Shown: piece by piece, positions 1 through 8,910 of the stretch | Layout: each line of letters begins with the position of its first letter | Numbering within the stretch: position 1 is the first letter of the stretch | From: DASPJQ01 sp035299065 | GTDB lineage: Bacteria > Bacteroidota > Bacteroidia > Flavobacteriales_D > UBA2798 | Direction: 5' to 3' | DNA: 64,000 nucleotides | NCBI GenBank assembly: GCA_035299065.1 | Contig: DATGXI010000158.1 | Location: 16,585-80,584, forward strand | Translations under genes and position numbers: made by a program | The notes under the pieces: generated by a model | What the model was told of the DNA's origin: nothing | The model's input: the letters and a program-made list of their open reading frames with translations, nothing else | Database searches by the model: none

Positions 1-1258
1 TAAGCATGTCCACCACCAGCATTCGGTTAATTTCGTTTGTTCCTTCAAAAATACGGTTAATGCGTGAGTCGCGGTAGGAGCGGTCCATGGGTGCTTCGGC
101 ACTAAAGCCCATACCACCATAAATCTGTACGCCCTCATCCACTACATAATCCAGCGTTTCTGATCCGTCAACTTTCAAAATTGCGGCCTCAATGGCAAAC
201 TGCTCAACGCCTTTTAAAAGCGCCTGTGCATGGTCCATGCCGCCTGCCGCATAGGCGTTAATGGCATCTTCAATGTTTTGTGTAGCGCGGTATAATGCCG
301 ACTCGCTGGCGTAAATACGCACCGCTTGTTGTGCAATTTTATGGCGTATGGCTCCGTATTTTGAAATAGGGCGACCAAATTGTGAACGTTCATTTGCATA
401 CCCAACCGAATTGGTTGTGGCAACTTTTGCAGCGCCCAAAGCAGCAGCGGCTAATTTTATGCGGCCTACATTTAAAATGTTCAATGCAATTTTAAATCCG
501 TTTCCGCGTGTGCTCAATAAATTTTCGGCAGGAACTTTGCAATCGTTAAAGAAAACCTGGCGGGTTGAACTGCCTTTGATACCCATTTTCTTTTCTTCAG
601 GGTTCAATGAAATGCCCGGGAAAGATTTTTCTACAATGAAAGCGCTTAGGTTTTCATCGTTTTCAATTTTTGCAAACACCACAAAAATATCGGCAAAGCC
701 ACCGTTGGTAATCCACATTTTTTGCCCGTTCAGGGTATATGTTTTTCCATCGGCACTAGGTACAGCTTTTGTTTTTCCGCTGTTGGCATCGCTACCGCTG
801 CCTGGTTCTGTTAAACAATAGCAGGCTTTTAATTCACCGCTTGCTAATTTCGGAATGTATTTTTGTTTTTGTTCTTCGTTTCCATAGTACAAAATGGGTA
901 ATGTACCAATACCTGTATGTGCCGCCAGCGACACAGCAAATGAATGTCCGGCCCCAACATTTTCGGTAACCAACATACCCGTTACAAAATCTTTTTCAAA
1001 CCCGCCATACTGTTCAGGTATGCTCATGCCCAGCAAACCCAATTCAGCTGCTTTGTCAAGCAATTTTACGGTTAATCCTTCTTCCTGTGCATCAATGCGG
1101 TCAAGCAATGGTTTTACTTCCTGGTCAATAAAATCTTTACAGGTTTGCGCAATCATTTGTTGCTCTTCGTTGAACTGCTCAGGGATAAAAATCTCTTCTG
1201 CTTTTGTTTCTTTGATCAGGAATTCTCCGCCTTTGAGTGATGCTGTTTTTGTTTCCAT
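1..1258 (-). CDS. acyl-CoA dehydrogenase (3' end cut by window edge)
   Basis: Flavoenzyme of fatty-acid beta-oxidation that makes the trans-2-enoyl-CoA. 419 codons are visible from an ATG at 1258, beginning METKTASLKGG; the stop lies outside the window. The family signature CLTEPGSGSDANS (about residues 148-160) and the C-terminal catalytic-Glu motif FEGTNEINR (about 404-412) are both present, as is the GGMGF segment before it. Bacteroidota homologues of this VLCAD-like type are near 600 residues, so roughly the last 170 are missing. It lies 234 bp downstream of a thiolase on the same strand, the usual Bacteroidota beta-oxidation pairing. Substrate chain length cannot be told from the sequence. 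Confidence 0.93.
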   Translation of the reverse strand, partial: METKTASLKGGEFLIKETKAEEIFIPEQFNEEQQMIAQTCKDFIDQEVKPLLDRIDAQEEGLTVKLLDKAAELGLLGMSIPEQYGGFEKDFVTGMLVTENVGAGHSFAVSLAAHTGIGTLPILYYGNEEQKQKYIPKLASGELKACYCLTEPGSGSDANSGKTKAVPSADGKTYTLNGQKMWITNGGFADIFVVFAKIENDENLSAFIVEKSFPGISLNPEEKKMGIKGSSTRQVFFNDCKVPAENLLSTRGNGFKIALNILNVGRIKLAAAALGAAKVATTNSVGYANERSQFGRPISKYGAIRHKIAQQAVRIYASESALYRATQNIEDAINAYAAGGMDHAQALLKGVEQFAIEAAILKVDGSETLDYVVDEGVQIYGGMGFSAEAPMDRSYRDSRINRIFEGTNEINRMLVVDML

Positions 1259-1409
1259 AGTAAGTTTTCTTTTTTGCTTCGCGGCAACAGATTGCACTGG
1301 TTACACAGATTTATCTTTGGCGCATTTTATCTTTTTTTAGCCACATAAGACACGAAGTCAAAAAGTAGCACTAAATTTTCATTTTGCCGCCTCCCTAAAG
1401 GGCCGGGCT

Positions 1410-1450
1410 TTCGTAAGTAGTCCTCGCTACGCTGCGGGCTACTTTACTCA
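1410..1450. repeat. imperfect palindrome in the thiolase/acyl-CoA dehydrogenase gap
   Basis: The 234-bp gap 1259-1492 has no gene. It holds an imperfect hairpin whose arms begin GTAG at 1417 and end CTAC at 1442, with the sequence CTCGCTACGCTGCGGG at its tip, plus a short CCCTAAAGGG palindrome near 1392. It is more GC-rich than the flanks. It could be a dispersed repeat or an intercistronic mRNA hairpin; copy number in the genome cannot be seen here. Confidence 0.35.
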
Positions 1451-1492
1451 ATCCCTGGCGGGGTTAATTCATAAACTAAATGTTTGTACGTT

Positions 1493-2668
1493 TTATAAAA
1501 TTTCCAAAACTCCCGCTGCACCCTGTCCGGTTCCCACGCACATGGTTACCACACCGTATTTTTTGTTCTGGCGTTTTAATTCGTTTATTAGTTGTACGGT
1601 TAATTTTGCACCTGAGCATCCAAGCGGGTGGCCCAATGCAATGGCACCACCATTTACATTTACTTTAGCCGGGTCAATTCCCAATTTTTCTACTACAGCA
1701 ACTGATTGCGATGCAAACGCTTCGTTCAATTCAAACAGGTCAATATCATTTAATTTTTTACCGGCAAGGTCTAACGCTTTGGGCACTGCTGCAACCGGGC
1801 CAATTCCCATAATGCGTGGTGGCACACCGGCAGCGGCATAACTCACCAAACGGGCAATGGGTTTTAAATTGTGTTGTTTTAAAAATTCTTCGCTAACTAC
1901 CATTACAAACGCAGCACCGTCACTTGTTTGCGATGAGTTTCCTGCGGTAACACTTCCTTTGGCATCAAATACCGGTTTTAATTTGGCAAGCGCTTCAAGG
2001 TTTGTATCGGCACGTGCGCCCTCATCGGTATCAACAACAAATTCACGTGTTTTCTTTTTTTCGTTTTCGTCAAGGTATGTTTCTTTGACCGTAACGGGAA
2101 CAATCTCGTCTTTAAACTTTCCTGACTGAATGGCTTTTGTTGCTTTCAAATGTGATTGCAAGGCAAATTCATCCTGGCGTTCACGGCTAATTTTATATTC
2201 CTGTGCAACGGCTTCGGCCGTTAAGCCCATTCCCCAGTAGTAATCGGGATTTGTTTTGGCAACTTCATAATTCGGCACAATGCGCCATCCGCCCATGGGT
2301 ATTAAGCTCATGCTTTCAGCTCCACCGGCAACAATGCAATTGGCTTGTTTGGCATGTATTTTTGCCGATGCAATGGCAATTGTTTCCAGCCCTGATGAAC
2401 AATAACGGTTCACCGTCATGCCCGGCACTTTGTCGGAGTTAAAAGCCATTAACGAAATCAGTCGTGCCATGTTCAGGCCTTGTTCAGCCTCGGGCATAGC
2501 ATTGCCAACAATTAAATCGTCAATTAATTCGGGTGAAATATGTGGATGTGTTTTTAATAAATGTTGAATAACAGCCGATGCCAAATCGTTTGGTGTTGTG
2601 AAACGAAATCCGCCACGGTTAGCTTTTCCCACAGCTGTACGATACCCTGAAATAATGTATGCGTTCAT
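1493..2668 (-). CDS. acetyl-CoA acyltransferase (thiolase)
   Basis: Thiolase of 391 residues, the normal family length; catalyses thiolytic cleavage of 3-ketoacyl-CoA (or acetoacetyl-CoA formation in reverse). All catalytic residues are visible: nucleophile Cys90 in NRYCSSGLETIAIA, His347 in GHPLGCSGAK, and Cys377 in CVGTGQGAAG. The start MNAYIISGYRTAVGK is typical. It is the upstream partner of the acyl-CoA dehydrogenase, which argues for a degradative FadA role over a biosynthetic one, but the two thiolase types are not separable by motif alone. The 177 bp upstream to the DedA gene contain no ORF and no clear promoter. Confidence 0.95.
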   Translation of the reverse strand: MNAYIISGYRTAVGKANRGGFRFTTPNDLASAVIQHLLKTHPHISPELIDDLIVGNAMPEAEQGLNMARLISLMAFNSDKVPGMTVNRYCSSGLETIAIASAKIHAKQANCIVAGGAESMSLIPMGGWRIVPNYEVAKTNPDYYWGMGLTAEAVAQEYKISRERQDEFALQSHLKATKAIQSGKFKDEIVPVTVKETYLDENEKKKTREFVVDTDEGARADTNLEALAKLKPVFDAKGSVTAGNSSQTSDGAAFVMVVSEEFLKQHNLKPIARLVSYAAAGVPPRIMGIGPVAAVPKALDLAGKKLNDIDLFELNEAFASQSVAVVEKLGIDPAKVNVNGGAIALGHPLGCSGAKLTVQLINELKRQNKKYGVVTMCVGTGQGAAGVLEIL

Positions 2669-2845
2669 ACCTTTTTTTAGTGAAGATAACGAAAAAATGA
2701 GTCAGAAATGAGTTAAAAATGGAAAACAAACAAAAATACAATAAATTGAATATCAGTAAATTGATTTTTAATTTCGAAAGTTATAAATTTGATTTATGGT
2801 GCCGTTGAACGTAATTTGCGTTCTTAAATCGTAATCTAAAATAAC

Positions 2846-3481
2846 TTATTCAGTCTTCTCTTTCTGCTCCTTCATCAACTTACGTTCTTTGAAAAAAGTT
2901 GTTACAACAGGAATAAGTGTTACAGCAATCAGGCCAATTACAATCCATTTCAGGTTCTCCTGTACGCCTGGTACTTTACACAGGAAGTATCCAATAAGGG
3001 TAAAAGTTGCAATCCATGCAATGGCGCCAATAACTGAAAACAAAAAGAAACGTTTGGCATCCATTTTAATTACACCGGCAAGTATGGGGGCAAATGTTCG
3101 TATAATGGGAATAAACCGGCCTATGAAAATTGTTTTTATGCCATGCCTTCCATAGTAATTTTCGGTCATGGTCAGGTATTTTTTCTTGAAAAGCAAACCA
3201 TCTTTGCGTTGATAAAGACTTTTTCCCATCCATTTTCCAAAGGCAAAACCAGTCATGTTGCCTAAAATAGCCATAGCAATTAAAATAATAACTACAAGGT
3301 ATATTGGTGTTTCAATTAAGCCATTTCCAACTAAAAGCCCGGTTACAAACAACAGCGAATCTCCCGGAAGAAAAAAACCAACAAATAAACCTGTTTCGGC
3401 AAATATGACAAATGCAACCAGGTAAAGTCCGCCTTGTTTAATAATGGTTTCGGGGTTCAACCATTCAAGTAAATCGTGCAT
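2846..3481 (-). CDS. DedA/VTT family membrane protein
   Basis: Integral membrane protein of 211 residues. The N-terminal GFFLPGDSLLFVTG segment and the motif GRFIPIIRTFAPILAG (about residues 122-137) are hallmarks of the DedA family, implicated in undecaprenyl-phosphate and phospholipid flipping and in membrane homeostasis. Hydrophobic segments lie near 18-45, 60-80, 140-165 and 175-195, with a charged cytoplasmic tail KERKLMKEQKEKTE. Its ATG overlaps the stop of the upstream M3 peptidase by one base (TAATG), so the two are probably translationally coupled. Substrate unknown. Confidence 0.9.
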   Translation of the reverse strand: MHDLLEWLNPETIIKQGGLYLVAFVIFAETGLFVGFFLPGDSLLFVTGLLVGNGLIETPIYLVVIILIAMAILGNMTGFAFGKWMGKSLYQRKDGLLFKKKYLTMTENYYGRHGIKTIFIGRFIPIIRTFAPILAGVIKMDAKRFFLFSVIGAIAWIATFTLIGYFLCKVPGVQENLKWIVIGLIAVTLIPVVTTFFKERKLMKEQKEKTE

Positions 3482-5196
3482 TATAATTTAAGTTTATCGT
3501 ATTCGGATTTCACAAAGGTGGCCAGTTCGGCAACGTATTGTGGCGACATGTCGAATTTAATGCCAGCAGTTTTATATACTTCAGGTATTGAAACCGAATT
3601 GCCTAATGCAAGTGCGGCTTTGTATTGTTCAATGGTTTTTTTCGGATCAATTTTAAAATTACGCCACATGGCAATGGCACCCAATTGGGCAATAGCGTAT
3701 TCAATGTAATAAAACGGAACCTCAAAAATATGCAGTTGTTTTTGCCAACCGTGTTCTTTAGCCCATTCGTAACCGCTGTAATCAATGGTCCTGGTTGAAA
3801 AACGTTCATTTATTTCCTGCCACCAGGCATTGCGTTGGTCATGCGTATGAAGCGGATTTTCGTATACAACATGTTGGAATTTGTCAACTATTGCAATCCA
3901 TGGCAGTATAGTGATAATTTTCTCCAGTTGTTCTTTTTTGGCCCGTGCGCAGTCTTTTTCGTTGCTATAAAATTCGTTCCAATGGTCCATGGTAATTAAC
4001 TCCATGGTCATGGATGCAAGTTCTGCAATTTCACTTGGCAATGATTTAAACGCGGTTAGTTTTAAATGACGGCTCAGGAATGAATGCACCGCGTGCCCGC
4101 CTTCGTGTACCATGGTTACCATGTCACGTTGCGTGCCAACAGCATTCATGAATATAAACGGAACACCGCTTTCGTATAACGGATAGTTGTATCCGCCTGG
4201 TGCTTTGCCTTTTTTACTTTCCAAATCAAAATGGCCCATTTGCTGCATGGTTTCAATGCAGGATGAAAAATATGGATCCAGCTTTTCAAAAACTTTGATT
4301 GTTTTCTCAGCAAGATCGGCACCGTTGGTAAACGGTTTTAAAGGAGTTGAACCATAAATCTCGGCCTCAAGGTCCCATGGCCTTAATGTATCGTACTTGA
4401 GCAATTGTTTACGCTCCTGCATAAATTCCCGAACAAGTGGAACAATACTCTCCTCAATGCTTTTGTGGAGCAGGTAACAGTCATTTACGGTATAATCAAG
4501 GCGGGCAAGTTCTTTGAATTTGTAATCACGGTAATTTTCAAAACCGGCATTTTTTGCAACGGTATTGCGCAATTTTACCAGGTTATCGTATAAGCCATTC
4601 AACTCGCCAATTACGTTGTGTCGTTCCCTGGCAACAAGTTCAAACACTGTTTTACGCAATTCGCGGTCGCTGCTTTTTAAAAATACGGCTGCCTGTGGTA
4701 GCGTATACGTTTTGCCTTCATGCGTAATTTGCAAGGCACCGGCTATGGTTGAAAAACGCTGTGTTTCTTTATTGATTTCGGTGTTTACGGGAATATTTTC
4801 TTTACGAAATAAACTTAATTCATTTTGAAGGTTGCGAAAAAACAAATCATAATTGTGTGAATGAAGGTTGAACTCCTTTTGAAGGGCATCTGTTTTTTCA
4901 TTCAGTTTATTGTTGTTTTCGGCAATAACCGGTTCAAAAAGTGTAACAAAATCTTCGTAACGTTTTGCTGCAGTTTCGTCAAGTGTATTAATGGTCATGC
5001 GTATGTAACGCCAGCCTGAATCTTCGTAAACAAATGATTCAAGTTCACTGCGGTCAAACAGCCACTTTTCGAACTCTTCTTTTGAATTAACCTTACGGTT
5101 TAACAATTCGTTATAATAAGTGTCAAGATCACTAACCGTGTTTAAAACGAGGTCGTGTGAAAGGTAATTGCGTTTGATGTCTGAAGGAATGATCAT
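3481..5196 (-). CDS. M3 family oligoendopeptidase
   Basis: Zinc metallopeptidase of 571 residues that cleaves short peptides in the cytoplasm. The zinc motif HEGGH is at residues 364-368, within MVHEGGHAVHSF, and the downstream Glu-bearing helix (SEIAELASMTMELI) follows about 25 residues later, as in PepF-type M3B enzymes. No signal peptide. It lies downstream of the oligopeptide ABC transporter genes and the DUF5606 gene on the same strand, so a job in degrading imported peptides is a sensible inference. The stop overlaps the DedA start. Confidence 0.93.
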   Translation of the reverse strand: MIIPSDIKRNYLSHDLVLNTVSDLDTYYNELLNRKVNSKEEFEKWLFDRSELESFVYEDSGWRYIRMTINTLDETAAKRYEDFVTLFEPVIAENNNKLNEKTDALQKEFNLHSHNYDLFFRNLQNELSLFRKENIPVNTEINKETQRFSTIAGALQITHEGKTYTLPQAAVFLKSSDRELRKTVFELVARERHNVIGELNGLYDNLVKLRNTVAKNAGFENYRDYKFKELARLDYTVNDCYLLHKSIEESIVPLVREFMQERKQLLKYDTLRPWDLEAEIYGSTPLKPFTNGADLAEKTIKVFEKLDPYFSSCIETMQQMGHFDLESKKGKAPGGYNYPLYESGVPFIFMNAVGTQRDMVTMVHEGGHAVHSFLSRHLKLTAFKSLPSEIAELASMTMELITMDHWNEFYSNEKDCARAKKEQLEKIITILPWIAIVDKFQHVVYENPLHTHDQRNAWWQEINERFSTRTIDYSGYEWAKEHGWQKQLHIFEVPFYYIEYAIAQLGAIAMWRNFKIDPKKTIEQYKAALALGNSVSIPEVYKTAGIKFDMSPQYVAELATFVKSEYDKLKL

Positions 5197-5238
5197 GTTA
5201 ATTAGCTTATAAATTAATTAGCTAATAAGCTAATTAAC
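5197..5238. repeat. 14-bp inverted repeat between DUF5606 gene and M3 peptidase gene
   Basis: Perfect 14-bp arms at 5197-5210 and 5225-5238 (GTTAATTAGCTTAT and its complement) with a 14-nt AT-rich loop that itself contains AATTAGCTA. One arm abuts the peptidase ATG at 5196 and the other overlaps the DUF5606 stop codon at 5234-5236. It can form an mRNA hairpin separating the two genes. No T-run follows, so it is not a standard terminator. A related run of GCTAATT units occurs at 63497-63530. Confidence 0.6.
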
Positions 5239-5893
5239 TTCCCCTTTGACCACCTGATTTACGTACTGCAGCGGTTTTTGATTTCGATTCAGCTTTAACT
5301 TTTGGTTTTGCATCAGCTTTTGGCTTTTTGGCTTTAGCGGCAGCAGCAGCAGTTTTTGCTTTAGGCGTTTTTTCCTTTTTATCGTCCTTCTCTTCCTTCT
5401 CTTCTTTTTCGGCTTTCTTTTCAGCTACTTCTTTTTTTGCTTTTTTCTCGGTCTTCTCAGTTTTTGAACCCTCTTCTTCAGCTTTTGCAGCGTCTTCAGC
5501 AATACGTTTCATTTCGCCAGAAGAATGCAATAAAGTGTACCACGAAAATAGTTTTTTGATATCCGAATTGTATACACGCTCTTCGTCAAAATCAGGAAGT
5601 ATTTCTTTGAAATAACTGCGGTGATTGGCTTCATCCTTCACATCAACGCATTTGCCACCATTTTCTTTTTCATAAATGGCCTGCATGATTTCCGGTAAAG
5701 GCTTGTCTTCTTCACCAGTTGTGTACATGGTAATTTCATCCAATGCACTTATTTTGTTTGACGAGTAGGCAGGCATGCGCTTGCGGTCAATCAGTGATTC
5801 AACAATCACGTTTGAGTTGTTACCCTGTGCAACAACTTTGTAAAGTCCGGGTTTTCCCGAAATTGAAATGATTCCTTTTAAACTAAATTTCAT
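5234..5893 (-). CDS. DUF5606 family protein with Lys/Ala/Glu-rich tail
   Basis: 219 residues from the ATG at 5893 (MKFSLKGIISISGKPGLYKVV); a longer reading frame begins only with a TTG and is disfavoured because family members begin MxLKGIISISGKPGLY. The first ~140 residues form the conserved Bacteroidota-specific domain of unknown function. The last ~80 are low-complexity, alternating Lys/Glu and Ala/Lys stretches, very basic at the end (KPKVKAESKSKTAAVRKSGGQRGS), suggestive of nucleic-acid or ribosome contact, which is inference. It sits between the transporter genes and the M3 peptidase. Confidence 0.88.
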   Translation of the reverse strand: MKFSLKGIISISGKPGLYKVVAQGNNSNVIVESLIDRKRMPAYSSNKISALDEITMYTTGEEDKPLPEIMQAIYEKENGGKCVDVKDEANHRSYFKEILPDFDEERVYNSDIKKLFSWYTLLHSSGEMKRIAEDAAKAEEEGSKTEKTEKKAKKEVAEKKAEKEEKEEKDDKKEKTPKAKTAAAAAKAKKPKADAKPKVKAESKSKTAAVRKSGGQRGS

Positions 5894-5989
5894 ACAGTTA
5901 AATATCAATTATCAATGTTCAATTATCAATTGAAATGAGGGTAACAAAAATAAGATTTTTAGGGTGGTATGGGAGAAAGTTATTAACAC

Positions 5990-7342
5990 TCATTTTGAGC
6001 TTCTTAGCTTAGGATCAAGGGCATCCCTTAACCCCTCGCCCAATAAATTTACCGAAAGTGTAGTCAAAAACAGGGCTAAACCGGGATACACAAGCAGCCA
6101 CCATGCTTCCATTTCCTGCCGGCCATGGCTTAACATGCTTCCCCAGGTTACAGCATCCTGGGGTACTCCAATACCTAAAAATGAAAGGGCACTTTCAATT
6201 AATATTGCCGCGGCAACACCAAATGTTATGGTGACAAAAACCGATGACATAGCGTTTGGCAAGGCATGGCGAAGTAAAATACGTCTGTTTTTTAAGCCCA
6301 GGGATTTTGCGGCTTGTATATAATCAAGCTCGCGAATCTTTAATAATTCGGCACGGGTCAGGCGCGAAATTTCGGTCCATGAAGTGCAACCAATGATGAG
6401 TACGGTTAGCCAAATGCTTTGTTGTTCAAATAAAACGCTTAGAGAAATGATCAATAACAGTTTTGGCAATGAATTGAACACTTCTGTTGCCCTTGAAAAA
6501 AGCGAATCGATGGGGAAATTTATTTTTTTACCGGGAATAAAATTAAACAACCAGGTAAAAAATGCCGGAACAGTCACGAGTATAAACAGCGAAATCATGA
6601 ATTGGATCAATCCCTGTAATGTGCTTGTTTCAAATGCCTCTGCAATGGTTGACGAACGGGCTATAAAGCCAATGAAATAACCAAGCAAAACCACAGGAAT
6701 AAACAGGATAACGGCAAACCATGAAAGTTTAAGACGGTCATCGCCAAAATAGCCGGATAGTAAACCAATAACCAATCCAATTATTGACGCCAGTACCATC
6801 GAGAAAATTCCAATGGTTAACGATGAGCGGGCGCCATGAATGATGCCAGCCAGTACATCGCGTCCCAGGTCATCGGTTCCAAGTACATGCCTGAATTTTC
6901 CAGATGCTTCAACTGTTTTGCCACTGGGCGAAGGCACAAGTTGTTTATCAGCCGGTGAAACATAATCGCGGTTGTAGTAATCAGGATTTTCAGGAGAAAA
7001 CGGTACCAGGGGCCATAGTACATAATCAACATCCATTTTACGCCAGTCGGTAATGTCAAATTGAATGACCTCTTTTTTACCATTGTAATGAATGGTGTCA
7101 ACCGTGTTGTAACCAATTATGTTTTGCCCAATCCAGGACGTTGACCATGCCGGATAAAATGTTTTTCCTTTATAGGTAACACACAGCGGCTGGTGGTTTG
7201 CTATAAATGGTGCAAATATTCCAATAAATAACATGAACACAAGAAAATAAAAGGCAAGCCGTGTCCATATGTTTCTCAGGAACAGTTTGCGAAAGACTTT
7301 TTTTCGCTCACGTTTGGCTTTATGTATTTCCTGGTCGCTCAT
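5990..7342 (-). CDS. OppC/DppC-like peptide ABC transporter permease
   Basis: Inner-membrane permease of 450 residues, against about 300 in E. coli OppC. The family entry motif LGTDDLGRDVLAGIIHGAR is near residues 154-172 and the EAA loop that contacts the ATPase, with RAELLKIRELDYIQAAKSLG, is near 328-347. The extra length comes from an insertion after TM1 (about residues 50-150, hydrophilic) and an added hydrophobic stretch in the middle (about 205-270). Its ATG overlaps the oppB-like stop by 4 bases (ATGA), so the two are coupled. No OppD/OppF ATPase is encoded nearby. Confidence 0.92.
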   Translation of the reverse strand: MSDQEIHKAKRERKKVFRKLFLRNIWTRLAFYFLVFMLFIGIFAPFIANHQPLCVTYKGKTFYPAWSTSWIGQNIIGYNTVDTIHYNGKKEVIQFDITDWRKMDVDYVLWPLVPFSPENPDYYNRDYVSPADKQLVPSPSGKTVEASGKFRHVLGTDDLGRDVLAGIIHGARSSLTIGIFSMVLASIIGLVIGLLSGYFGDDRLKLSWFAVILFIPVVLLGYFIGFIARSSTIAEAFETSTLQGLIQFMISLFILVTVPAFFTWLFNFIPGKKINFPIDSLFSRATEVFNSLPKLLLIISLSVLFEQQSIWLTVLIIGCTSWTEISRLTRAELLKIRELDYIQAAKSLGLKNRRILLRHALPNAMSSVFVTITFGVAAAILIESALSFLGIGVPQDAVTWGSMLSHGRQEMEAWWLLVYPGLALFLTTLSVNLLGEGLRDALDPKLRSSK

Positions 7343-8910
7343 TTTTTATTTGCGTATACAATGCGTGGATCGGCCAGGGCATATAATATGTCTCCTACAA
7401 AATAGGCAACCATTGACATAAGGCCGGCCAGCGAAAATATACTTACAATCATGGGAATATCTTTTGAGGCAATGGCTTCGTAGCCGGCAATGCCCATGCC
7501 GTCATACGTGAAAATGGTTTCTACAATTACCGAACCGCCAACAGCCGCAGGGAAAACAGTAACAAACGTGGTGATTACCGGTAACAAGGCGTTGCGAAAC
7601 GCGTGGCGCCACAAAATACGGTTCTCGCTTAACCCTTTTGCGCGGGCGGTGCGAATGTAATCCTGGTTTAAGCTTTCAAGTGTTGCACTGCGAACTATAC
7701 GGCTTAAAAATGCAAATGAGGCATATGTATAGGTTGCCAATGGCAAAACCATGTATGGGAACGTATAGTAAATTTTTTGAGCGATTGACCATTCATTGTT
7801 ATACGTCTCAGGGTCGCAATACCCATATTCAGGAAACCATGAGAAGAAGGCAGGGTTGGCAAAAAAATATAAAAGCATGGTCCCAAAAAAGAAAGACGGA
7901 ACCGAATACAGCATGAATAAGGTAACCGATGAAAAACGGTCAAAGAATTTTCCATGCCGTTTGGCACTGTAAACGCCAACCGGTATTGAAATTAAATAAG
8001 CAAGTAACACCGAAAACAAAACAAGTATAAATGACCGCCCGAATTTTTGCCATATTTTTTCGGCAACGGGACGCGTATCAGCATAGGAATATCCAAAATC
8101 GCCTTTTAACAAATTGCGTATCCAGATATGGTATTGACTTTTGGTGCCGTTCCAGGTGAATTTTGGAATGTAATTTCGTTGATAATTTCCCTTCGTAAAT
8201 TTCTCAGCATTGGCTTTTAGTTTAAGCCCCATGGTTTTATGATAATACAGCCAATCGTATTTTTTGCAAACAGCAATCAGGGTGTCGATTTTTGAAGAAA
8301 TGTATTGCGGCTGGTAAGTTTTTTTTAGTGATGATGCAATGTTTTGTCCGGTTAAAACAGCTGCGCTTATTTCTTCAAGCGAATATTTATGAATGAGTGT
8401 GCCGTTAATTGTACTGCGTTCATAGGTTGTAATAAACTTGCCGTTTTTTGTTAAGGGGCCATTCACTGGCAGTAATTCGGTGGCTGTATCTTCCACATAT
8501 ACGTTTTTTTTATAAATAGTCTCGGCATTGAGGGAGTCAAACATTGATCGTAGCCTGTCAATGTCTTTAAAATGTCCGGCAACTATTTTCCAGTCGCCAC
8601 ACTTTCGTGAAAGCCTGTGAAAAACATATTGTTCCTGTTTGTCGAAAATCTTATGAATGGTATCGCAATCACTTTGTGTTCCCAGGCTGAAATAGAATAA
8701 TGGAAGGTTCAGTCCTAACTTTACGCGAATGGAATCTTTATACTGTTTTGTTGCTGTTAACGATGCGTTAGCCCCTTGCGCGTTAGCTGACTGGGAAAGT
8801 ATTTCAACCGGGTCGCCCGGGGAATGCACGCTTATGTAAAATGCCAGCAGCGATATGATGAACATGGTGGGAATGAACTGCAATATGCGTTTTACCAGGT
8901 AGCCTATCAT
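7339..8910 (-). CDS. OppB/DppB-like peptide ABC transporter permease
   Basis: Inner-membrane permease of 523 residues; canonical OppB is about 306. TM1 with IPTMFIISLLAFYISVHSPGDP is at the N-terminus, and the conserved core starts only after about residue 270 (LLKGDFGYSYADTRPVAEKIW). The EAA loop LNQDYIRTARAKGLSENRILWRHAFRN and the C-terminal PRIVYANKK are intact. The ~210-residue insertion between TM1 and the core is hydrophilic and should lie in the periplasm. It overlaps the substrate-binding-protein gene upstream by 4 bases and the OppC-like gene downstream by 4 bases. Confidence 0.92.
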   Translation of the reverse strand: MIGYLVKRILQFIPTMFIISLLAFYISVHSPGDPVEILSQSANAQGANASLTATKQYKDSIRVKLGLNLPLFYFSLGTQSDCDTIHKIFDKQEQYVFHRLSRKCGDWKIVAGHFKDIDRLRSMFDSLNAETIYKKNVYVEDTATELLPVNGPLTKNGKFITTYERSTINGTLIHKYSLEEISAAVLTGQNIASSLKKTYQPQYISSKIDTLIAVCKKYDWLYYHKTMGLKLKANAEKFTKGNYQRNYIPKFTWNGTKSQYHIWIRNLLKGDFGYSYADTRPVAEKIWQKFGRSFILVLFSVLLAYLISIPVGVYSAKRHGKFFDRFSSVTLFMLYSVPSFFFGTMLLYFFANPAFFSWFPEYGYCDPETYNNEWSIAQKIYYTFPYMVLPLATYTYASFAFLSRIVRSATLESLNQDYIRTARAKGLSENRILWRHAFRNALLPVITTFVTVFPAAVGGSVIVETIFTYDGMGIAGYEAIASKDIPMIVSIFSLAGLMSMVAYFVGDILYALADPRIVYANKK

